Positions 1 to 4,621 of a DNA stretch of 6,518 bases are shown piece by piece. Origin of the DNA: Candidatus Moraniibacteriota bacterium (GTDB lineage: Bacteria; Patescibacteriota; Minisyncoccia; Moranbacterales; UBA9337); contig DOKP01000009.1 of the NCBI GenBank assembly GCA_003510795.1, forward strand, positions 7,974-14,491, written 5' to 3'. The notes under the pieces were generated by a model. The model was not told the DNA's origin and did no database searches. It saw only the letters and a list, made by a program, of their open reading frames with translations. Each line of letters starts with the position of its first letter. Positions within the stretch are counted from its first letter, which is position 1. The position numbers and the translations under genes are program-made.

Positions 1-2
1 GG

Positions 3-50
3 CCGGACATTGGTGAGGGAAATATAATTCCTAAATTTCCAGATTTTTAA
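3..50 (+). CDS. Possible 3' end of an upstream gene (partial)
   Basis: A plus-strand frame enters from the left edge and closes with TAA at 48-50. It encodes 15 residues, PDIGEGNIIPKFPDF. The other two plus frames stop at about 15 and 27, so this is the only frame open to base 50. The composition is protein-like, but it is too short for me to name a family. If real, the gene converges with the pseudouridine synthase, with 24 bases between the two stop codons. A weak 6-bp inverted repeat (41-46 with 57-62) in the gap might serve as a small convergent terminator. Being coding at all is inference. Confidence 0.35.
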   Translation, partial: PDIGEGNIIPKFPDF

Positions 51-74
51 AGTCTCAAATCTAAAGTTTTAAAT

Positions 75-1043
75 TCACATATCCCCAACATCCCAAACTG
101 ATAAAGTTTTCAGTACGTCATTAAAGTCATTGGGAGTCGGAGCAGTAAAATTAAATTTCTCTCCAAATAATGTGAATTCTATTTGACTAGCGTGAAGCAT
201 ATGACGAGTGGCGCCTTCGAATTTCTCATAATTTTTTTTGCGATAAAGATTGTCTCCGACGATAGGGTGGCCGATAGCAGAGAGATGCACACGGATTTGA
301 TGAGTGCGGCCAGTTTGCGGAGATACTTCTATAAGTGAAAAATTTTCTCCTAAATCTTTTATAACTTCATAATTTGTAAGGGCTTCTCTGATTTTAGTCT
401 TAGTTCTTTTTCCAGCAATAGTTTGCTTGCGGTAATTAGTAGTGCGCGCTAGCGGTTTATCAATAGCGCCCGTTCTCTCTAAGGGTATACCATAGGAAAT
501 AGCCAGATATTTTTTAGCAATAGTTTTTTCCTTAAACATTGTCTTAAATTCCAAGAAAGATTTTATATTTTTGGCAATAATTAAAATCCCAGAAGTTTCC
601 TTATCTAGGCGGTGCACTATCCCTGGGCGTAATTGAAAAGAGTAGGTGTGATCATCTTTAAGTTTGGCAATTTCTGGGTATTGGGCAATTAGTCCATTGA
701 CGATTGTGTTTTCTTTTTCGTTGAAATCTGGATGAACTTGCGTGCCAGCAGGCTTGTTGATAATAAGAAAATCATCATTTTCAAAAATGACATCTAATTT
801 AATTTTAGGGTTGGAGATTAGTGTTTCTTCTTTTTTCACTAAATTTATTTCTATTTTATCATCAAGAGCGGTTTTGTAACTAGGTTTAACAATTTTATTG
901 TTTACCAAAACCTTACCTTCTTTAATCGCTCGGATAAAATCTCCTCGAGATAATCCCGTTAAACTTTCTTCTGTTAGACTAAAATTGGCCAAAATTTTAT
1001 CCAGCCTTCTGTTTGCGTAGCGCTCTTCTATTATTAAATCCAT
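75..1043 (-). CDS. rluD: RluA/RluD-family 23S rRNA pseudouridine synthase
   Basis: This cytoplasmic enzyme isomerises specific uridines in large-subunit rRNA to pseudouridine. The 322-residue protein has the usual length and order for RluC/RluD: an N-terminal S4 RNA-binding domain (about 12-72, with RRLDKIL and the GKVLVNN turn), then the catalytic domain (about 85-300). Visible family motifs are NKPAGTQVHP (96-105), HRLDKETSG with catalytic Asp147, KKYLA (177-181), PQTGRTHQIRVH (242-253) and GDNLYR (263-268). The ATG at 1043 places the S4 domain normally, and no ribosome binding site precedes it. The stop is TGA, and reading it as sense would add only nine codons. The gene is divergent from the S1 gene. 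The family is certain. RluD rather than RluC or a generic RluA paralogue is a guess, because target uridines cannot be read from sequence. Confidence 0.95.
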   Translation of the reverse strand: MDLIIEERYANRRLDKILANFSLTEESLTGLSRGDFIRAIKEGKVLVNNKIVKPSYKTALDDKIEINLVKKEETLISNPKIKLDVIFENDDFLIINKPAGTQVHPDFNEKENTIVNGLIAQYPEIAKLKDDHTYSFQLRPGIVHRLDKETSGILIIAKNIKSFLEFKTMFKEKTIAKKYLAISYGIPLERTGAIDKPLARTTNYRKQTIAGKRTKTKIREALTNYEVIKDLGENFSLIEVSPQTGRTHQIRVHLSAIGHPIVGDNLYRKKNYEKFEGATRHMLHASQIEFTLFGEKFNFTAPTPNDFNDVLKTLSVWDVGDM

Positions 1044-1082
1044 ATTTTATTGTTCGTAAATTAAATTTATTCAGTGCTCTTA

Positions 1083-1111
1083 TTTATAAACCATTATCCC
1101 TTAAATAGCAA
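1083..1111 (-). promoter_or_regulatory. Candidate sigma-70-type promoter for the pseudouridine synthase gene
   Basis: On the minus strand, TTGCTA (1106-1111; 4 of 6 to TTGACA) is followed after exactly 17 bases by TATAAA (1083-1088; 5 of 6 to TATAAT). Transcription would start near 1076, giving a leader of roughly 33 bases. AT-rich DNA makes such matches common by chance, so this is a position-supported guess. Confidence 0.4.
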
Positions 1112-1124
1112 ATCTATTTTTTTG

Positions 1125-1270
1125 TTTGTCTCTGCGAGTAATTTGAGTACTCTCAAATTGCGTGGCAGTCCAGAAAAATAGAAATCTTAATTGTGTTATG
1201 CATTCCTAGATTGCCACGTCAGGAGTTTTAAATCATTCGTTGGGATAATTTAAACATCGCAATGACAGAC
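1125..1270. repeat. MITE-like inverted-repeat element with two hairpin arms
   Basis: The two ends are imperfect inverted copies: TTTGTCTCTGCGA (about 1125-1137) against TCGCAATGACAGA (1257-1269), 10 of 13 bases pairing. Inside, CGTGGCAGTCCAG (1161-1173) pairs with CTAGATTGCCACG (1206-1218). Each half also folds by itself. The left half has a perfect 8-bp stem (1140-1147 with 1152-1159) around a TACT loop; the right half has a 7-bp stem (1227-1233 with 1248-1254). The motif set (CATTGCGA ... CGTGGCAATCTAG) resembles an interspersed palindromic repeat I recall from several small or AT-rich genomes, but I cannot name a family with certainty. No open frame or clear target-site duplication is visible. 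It could be one MITE-like unit or two single elements in opposite orientation. Confidence 0.7.
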
Positions 1271-1284
1271 CGAAGTATTTACAG

Positions 1285-1316
1285 ATTCGTATATTCGTAC
1301 CAATTTGTAATTCGTA
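1285..1316. repeat. Three direct copies of ATTCGTA
   Basis: The heptamer ATTCGTA occurs at 1285-1291, 1293-1299 and 1310-1316, with start-to-start spacings of 8 and 17. A related GTTCGTA lies at about 1052-1058. The cluster sits between the inverted-repeat element and the candidate S1 promoter. It could be a degenerate short tandem repeat or a set of regulator half-sites; the sequence does not decide. Confidence 0.6.
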
Positions 1317-1327
1317 GAGGATTGCGC

Positions 1328-1356
1328 TTGCCAAAAATAATCCTTTAGTATACACT
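1328..1356 (+). promoter_or_regulatory. Candidate promoter for the S1 gene and downstream operon
   Basis: TTGCCA (1328-1333; 5 of 6 to the -35 consensus) and TACACT (1351-1356; 4 of 6 to the -10 consensus) are separated by 17 bases. A start near 1363 would give a leader of about 150 bases that includes the hairpin at 1425-1452. A perfect 6-bp inverted repeat, TTTAGT (1344-1349) with ACTAAA (1354-1359), covers the -10 region and could be an operator. The -10 box is weak, so other start sites in this AT-rich stretch are possible. Confidence 0.3.
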
Positions 1357-1424
1357 AAAACTAAGATAATTATTAAGAAAAGTTAATATTTATAGAATGT
1401 TTTAATTCTATCAGTTTTCTTGAT

Positions 1425-1452
1425 AATTTCCTATTAAATAGGAAATTTTTAT
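1425..1452 (+). terminator. AT-rich stem-loop with T-rich tail in the S1 gene leader
   Basis: AATTTCCTA (1425-1433) pairs perfectly with TAGGAAATT (1439-1447) around a five-base loop, TTAAA, and is followed by TTTATTATTTT. The shape is that of a weak intrinsic terminator or attenuator. Its position, after the candidate promoter and about 60 bases before the start codon, fits leader control of the S1 gene. The stem has only two G-C pairs, so termination strength is doubtful. Confidence 0.4.
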
Positions 1453-1512
1453 TATTTTGCCTTTAATTATTAATTTGGGAGTTGGCAAAACCCAAAAAGC
1501 AAGTTAAATATA

Positions 1513-2895
1513 ATGAGTAATAATATTTTAGACAATTTGGTTGACAGTGTAAAAAAAGAAGCTCCTCAAAAAAAAGAAGAAGCTAAAAAAAGTCTTATTC
1601 CTGAGGACAATTCTGTGATGGGTAAACTTTTACAAGCGGCTAACGTTGATTTTCCAGAAATAGGAGACGTTTTGGATGGTGTAGTAATTGATATCAGTCC
1701 GCATTCTGTGCTTTTGGATTTGGGAAGTTTTGGAACAGGAATAGTATACGGTAAAGATACTAGAGATGGTTTAAGGGGAAACACTAAGTTAAAATTAGGT
1801 GATCAAGTTCATGCTACTTTGACTAATCTAGAAAATGAAGATGGCTACATAGAGTTATCTATTCGAGAAGCTTCTTACGAAAAAGCTTGGGAAGATTTGG
1901 AATCCAAAAAAGATAATGAAGAGGCGGTGGATACTCGCGTATTGGATGCTAATAAGGGAGGTTTGATGGTGGAAATTAATGGAATTGGAGGATTTTTGCC
2001 GGTATCTCAACTTGCCAGTGAACATTACCCACGAGTAGAAGATGGAAACAAGAATAAAATTTTAGAAAAATTAAAGAGATTAGTCGGGCAGACCTTATTG
2101 GTTAAAATCATTGATACTTATCGTGATGAAGAAAAATTAATCGTTAGCGAAAAAGCCGCTATGAGCGAAAAGGAGCAAGTAATGATTTCTCGACTTAAAG
2201 AAGGCGATACGATTGAGGGCGAGGTAAGTGGAGTAGTGGACTTTGGAGCCTTTGTTAAATTTTTGCCTGCTGGCGTCAAAGAAGGTGATGATTCTATTGA
2301 TGGGGATAAATTAGAAGGCTTGGTTCATATTTCTGAATTAGCTTGGCAGTTGATTGATAATCCTAGAGAGATTATCAAAGTGGGAGATAAAATTAAAGCT
2401 AAAATTATCGGAATTGATGAAGCGAGAATTTCTCTTTCAATCAGAGCTTTGGCGCAAGATCCTTGGAAAGAAGCTCAAAATAAATATGAAGCTGGTAAAG
2501 TTTATACAGGAAAAGTTGATAAAATTAACCACTTTGGAGCCTTTGTTTACTTAGATGCAAATATTCATGGATTAGCTCATGTTAGTGAATTTAGTGAGAT
2601 GTATCCTGGTAAAAAGATGGAAGAAATGATGGAAGCTGGCAAAGAATATAACTGGAAAGTGTTATCTATTGAACCAAAGGATCATAGAATGGGATTGGTT
2701 TTAGTAGATGATTCTGATCAAGCAGAAGCTAAAGAAGAAAAAAAATCAGCTAAAAAAGAAAAAATTGCCAAAGAAGAGAAAGTAGAAAAAACTGAGAAAA
2801 AAGCAACTAAAAAAGTAGCTAAAAAAGAAACTGTAAAAAAAGAATCCTCCTCTGCTAAAGCTACGGCGGACGAGAAAAAAGTTTCTGAAAAATAA
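1513..2895 (+). CDS. rpsA: S1-domain RNA-binding protein, ribosomal protein S1-like
   Basis: This 460-residue protein has four S1 (OB-fold) RNA-binding repeats at about 51-118, 136-214, 230-312 and 328-397, and likely binds mRNA on the 30S subunit during initiation. Repeats 3 and 4 are canonical (VDFGAFVKF, GLVHISELAW; NHFGAFVYL, GLAHVSEF). Repeats 1 and 2 are more diverged, as in S1 proteins whose first repeats contact the ribosome. Repeat 3 carries an acidic insertion (about 252-267). The last 60 residues are a low-complexity, probably disordered Lys/Glu/Ala tail. The protein is shorter than the six-repeat E. coli S1 (557 residues) and close to four-repeat forms in other bacteria. The ATG at 1513 has no Shine-Dalgarno motif upstream; a downstream Met at 36 would still keep repeat 1. 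A general S1-domain RNA-binding role is certain, ribosomal S1 proper is likely. Confidence 0.9.
   Translation: MSNNILDNLVDSVKKEAPQKKEEAKKSLIPEDNSVMGKLLQAANVDFPEIGDVLDGVVIDISPHSVLLDLGSFGTGIVYGKDTRDGLRGNTKLKLGDQVHATLTNLENEDGYIELSIREASYEKAWEDLESKKDNEEAVDTRVLDANKGGLMVEINGIGGFLPVSQLASEHYPRVEDGNKNKILEKLKRLVGQTLLVKIIDTYRDEEKLIVSEKAAMSEKEQVMISRLKEGDTIEGEVSGVVDFGAFVKFLPAGVKEGDDSIDGDKLEGLVHISELAWQLIDNPREIIKVGDKIKAKIIGIDEARISLSIRALAQDPWKEAQNKYEAGKVYTGKVDKINHFGAFVYLDANIHGLAHVSEFSEMYPGKKMEEMMEAGKEYNWKVLSIEPKDHRMGLVLVDDSDQAEAKEEKKSAKKEKIAKEEKVEKTEKKATKKVAKKETVKKESSSAKATADEKKVSEK
2845..2870. repeat. GC-rich hairpin repeat embedded in the S1 tail coding sequence
   Basis: Within the codons for Ser445-Asp453, TCC.CC (2845-2850) pairs with GG.GGA (2865-2870) and GC (2854-2855) with GC (2860-2861) around a TAAA loop. 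By hand count 15 of 26 bases are G or C, in a neighbourhood dominated by A. It encodes SSSAKATAD, unlike the Lys/Glu repeats around it. The sequence resembles a short palindrome, roughly TCCGCC...GCTAAAGC...GGCGGA, that I recall as frequent in Parcubacteria genes, with the arms partly decayed here. It shares the core GCTAAAGCT with the tilS insertion. Confidence 0.55.
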
Positions 2896-2951
2896 ATCTT
2901 AAGTTTTGTGAACTAGAAAAGCCGTAGGACTTAAGATATCCGCGGCTTTTC
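2896..2951 (+). terminator. Overlapping hairpins between the S1 gene and gmk
   Basis: Two perfect 9-bp pairings interlock directly after the S1 stop codon. The first is ATCTTAAGT (2896-2904) with ACTTAAGAT (2929-2937). The second is GAAAAGCCG (2916-2924) with CGGCTTTTC (2943-2951). The second has the look of a weak intrinsic terminator, with the TTTT inside its 3' arm and no long T-run after it. The 3' arm of the first lies in the loop of the second, so they can form a pseudoknot or be alternatives. Expected effect is partial termination or processing before gmk. Confidence 0.5.
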
Positions 2952-2981
2952 GCGTTAAATAGTTTAATTAGTATTTTTATT

Positions 2982-3536
2982 ATGAGCTCAAAAATATTTG
3001 TTATATCTGGTCCTTCGGGAGCTGGCGAAGATTCTATTTTAAATGGTATAAAAGATGAGATTGATTATGTTAAGCCAGTAACAACAACAACCAGGGAAAT
3101 GCGCCCTGGAGAAGTCGAAGGAATAAATTATTATTTTGTTTCCAAGAAGAAATTCAAAGAAATGATCGACAAGGATGGATTTTTGGAATATACTCTTGAA
3201 GATAGAGGAAATTATTATGGGCTTGCTAGAGTTGAAATTGAAAAAAAACAAAAAGAAGGAAAACTGATCTTTTTAAAATTTGATTATAATGGAGCAATTT
3301 ATACTAAAAAAATTATTCCTGAAGCTGTGACAATAATGATATATGCACCTTTAGACATATTGGAGCAAAGACTATTTAAAAGAGGCGAATCTCGGGAGAT
3401 GATAAAAAATAGATTAGAATATGCTCAAGGGTGGTTTGATAATCAGGATAAATTTGATTATGTTGTAGAAAATAAAGAAGGTGAATTAGGGAATACAATA
3501 ATCGAGATTAAAAAAATAATTAAAGAAAATCTTTAA
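2982..3536 (+). CDS. gmk: Guanylate kinase homologue with altered P-loop (Glu-Asp for Lys-Ser)
   Basis: Guanylate kinases transfer phosphate from ATP to GMP, giving GDP for GTP synthesis. The 184-residue protein aligns over the whole family length. GMP-binding residues appear kept: TTTTREMRPGE (34-44, with Arg38 and Arg41), NYYF (49-52), Glu69, GNYYG (76-80) and the DxxGA motif at 101-105. The lid arginines are present (QRLFKRGE, Arg130 and Arg134; NRL, Arg144). The P-loop at 10-18 reads GPSGAGEDS where the family has GPSGAGKST. The invariant phosphate-binding Lys is Glu16 and the Mg-binding Ser is Asp17, with no gap or frameshift. The frame is intact and the motifs around it well kept, so this is not simple decay. 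Activity may be changed, lost, or use a different phosphate donor or metal arrangement. The gap to tilS is 11 bases; the ATG has no Shine-Dalgarno motif. Confidence 0.9.
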   Translation: MSSKIFVISGPSGAGEDSILNGIKDEIDYVKPVTTTTREMRPGEVEGINYYFVSKKKFKEMIDKDGFLEYTLEDRGNYYGLARVEIEKKQKEGKLIFLKFDYNGAIYTKKIIPEAVTIMIYAPLDILEQRLFKRGESREMIKNRLEYAQGWFDNQDKFDYVVENKEGELGNTIIEIKKIIKENL

Positions 3537-3547
3537 TATTGTAATCA

Positions 3548-4591
3548 ATGAACAAATCAATTAAAAAAATTCAAACCTTTTCGCATCAATTTGGCCTTTG
3601 GCAAGAAGGCGATAAGATTGTAGCGGGAGTTTCAGGCGGACCGGATAGTGTCTGCCTTTTGGATATTTTAGTTAAATTAAGTAAAAAGCGAAAATTTGAA
3701 CTTATTGTAGCGCATATTAATTATGGTTTGCGCAATACTGATAGCGATAAAGATGAAATTTTTGTGCGAAAGTTGGCCCAGAAATATAATTTAAAATTGG
3801 AAGCGTTAGATGCCAAAAATACTACACCCCCCTTTGATCCCCCCTCTGCGCCACCGCTAAAGCTTAAGCGACACGCGGTCAGAGAGGGTGGGAGGATGCC
3901 TAGCGAAAATGAACTTAGGAAAATTCGTTACGATTTTTTTGAGAAAGTTAGAAAAGAAAATAAATTTGATTTAATCGCCGTAGCGCATAATCAAGATGAT
4001 CAGGCGGAGACAATTTTGATGCGCTTGATTCGCGGAAGCGGACTTCTGGGCCTGCGGAGTATCCGACCTAAAAACAATCTACTTGTCCGACCCTTGCTAA
4101 ATGTTAGCCGTAAAGAAATTGTTAGCTATTTAAAGGAAAATAAACTCAAATATCGAATTGATAAAACCAACAAAGAAAGTAAATTTCTTAGAAATAAATT
4201 CAGAAATAAATTAATCCCCTTAATCGAAAGAGAATATAATCCAAAAGCCAAAGAAACGCTAGCAAATTCTGCAAGCAGTATCGCGGATGATTATGATTTT
4301 ATTTTTCAAAGTGCCCAGATAATTTTTAAAAAAATTAATTTTGATGCAGAGAAAAATATTTACTCTTTTGACTCAAAAAAATTAGCCAGAAACCATCGAG
4401 CTTTGCAAAAACAAATTTTGCGTAGAATTATTTCTAATTTAAAAAATAATTTATTTGATATTGAGAGTGCCCATCTGGATGAAATTATAAAAATTATTAA
4501 AAGTGATAAAAATAAATCTCAAAGTATGAAATTTAAAGGGTTGAAAATTACCAAAAAAGGTGATATTATACACATTGGTATTGAGAAATAA
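3548..4591 (+). CDS. tilS: tRNA(Ile) lysidine synthetase TilS with an in-frame repeat insertion
   Basis: TilS uses ATP to attach lysine to C34 of the tRNA-Ile with a CAU anticodon, so that it reads AUA and is charged with Ile. The 347-residue protein has the N-type ATP pyrophosphatase P-loop SGGPDS (29-34), AHINYGLR (55-62), RKIRYDFF (124-131), AHNQDDQAET (146-155) with RLIRGSGLLGLR following, and RNKFRNKLIPLIE (215-227). The region after about 245 is the TilS-specific substrate domain with a short C-terminal part (KGLKITKKGDIIHI). Residues about 92-118 are a Pro- and Arg-rich insertion, absent from the family, encoded by a GC-rich palindrome; it falls in a loop before the RKIRY helix and leaves the active site intact. 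AUA codons occur in this window (for example in gmk), consistent with need for the enzyme. The gene is 11 bases after gmk and 30 before ftsH. No Shine-Dalgarno motif. Confidence 0.95.
   Translation: MNKSIKKIQTFSHQFGLWQEGDKIVAGVSGGPDSVCLLDILVKLSKKRKFELIVAHINYGLRNTDSDKDEIFVRKLAQKYNLKLEALDAKNTTPPFDPPSAPPLKLKRHAVREGGRMPSENELRKIRYDFFEKVRKENKFDLIAVAHNQDDQAETILMRLIRGSGLLGLRSIRPKNNLLVRPLLNVSRKEIVSYLKENKLKYRIDKTNKESKFLRNKFRNKLIPLIEREYNPKAKETLANSASSIADDYDFIFQSAQIIFKKINFDAEKNIYSFDSKKLARNHRALQKQILRRIISNLKNNLFDIESAHLDEIIKIIKSDKNKSQSMKFKGLKITKKGDIIHIGIEK
3821..3901. repeat. GC-rich palindromic element inserted in frame in tilS
   Basis: By hand count 48 of 74 bases from 3827 to 3900 are G or C, against AT-rich tilS on both sides. 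The centre is a near-palindrome, CGCTAAAGCTTAAGCG (3855-3870, one mismatched pair). Pairing resumes outward: CGC (3849-3851) with GCG (3875-3877), CTCTG (3844-3848) with CAGAG (3880-3884), CCC (3841-3843) with GGG (3886-3888). The result is an imperfect hairpin of about 50 bases with C-runs to its left. It encodes about residues 92-118, including PPFDPPSAPP and EGGRMPSE. No stop codon lies in the used frame and the frame is preserved. I recall similar EGGRMPSE-type peptides in Parcubacteria proteins, but have no database support here. Confidence 0.75.
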
Positions 4592-4621
4592 AGATAATTA
4601 TTAAACAATTAAGATAAATAA

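Larger units (their letters stand above)
1044..1512. other. Divergent intergenic region, 469 bases, repeat-rich
   Basis: I see no credible coding frame in this gap between the two divergent genes. It contains, left to right: a candidate minus-strand promoter (1083-1111), a long inverted-repeat element (1125-1270), three ATTCGTA heptamers (1285-1316), a candidate plus-strand promoter (1328-1356) overlapping a 6-bp inverted repeat (1344-1349 with 1354-1359), an AT-rich hairpin followed by T-rich sequence (1425-1452), and a small 6-bp stem (1474-1479 with 1491-1496) just before the S1 start codon. I recognise no tRNA, rRNA or known riboswitch. Confidence 0.7.

Noticed and set aside
41..62. AGATTT/AAATCT inverted repeat as a convergent terminator
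   Set aside because: Only six A/T-rich pairs with a ten-base loop; too weak to list as a terminator, and mentioned only as a possibility with the partial gene.
75..77. TGA read as glycine (code 25, as in Gracilibacteria/SR1)
   Set aside because: The pseudouridine synthase ends at a family-typical length at this TGA, no other gene has an in-frame TGA, and read-through would add only nine residues.
1125..1270. CRISPR array or tRNA in the intergenic region
   Set aside because: There are two inverted arms rather than regular direct repeats with spacers, and no cloverleaf or T-arm consensus is present.
1509..1514. Perfect TATAAT overlapping the S1 start codon
   Set aside because: A transcript from it would start inside the coding region, and no -35 box lies at a usual spacing (TTGGCA at 1482 is 21 bases away).
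2240..2547. Identical 17-base direct repeat ACTTTGGAGCCTTTGTT at 2240-2256 and 2531-2547
   Set aside because: Both copies encode the conserved FGAFV strand of S1 repeats 3 and 4, so homology of the domains explains it.
2354..2554. Plus-strand open frame within the S1 gene, and minus-strand frames at 1566-1784 and 3039-3251
   Set aside because: Each overlaps conserved domains of a real gene in another frame and has low-complexity or unremarkable translation.
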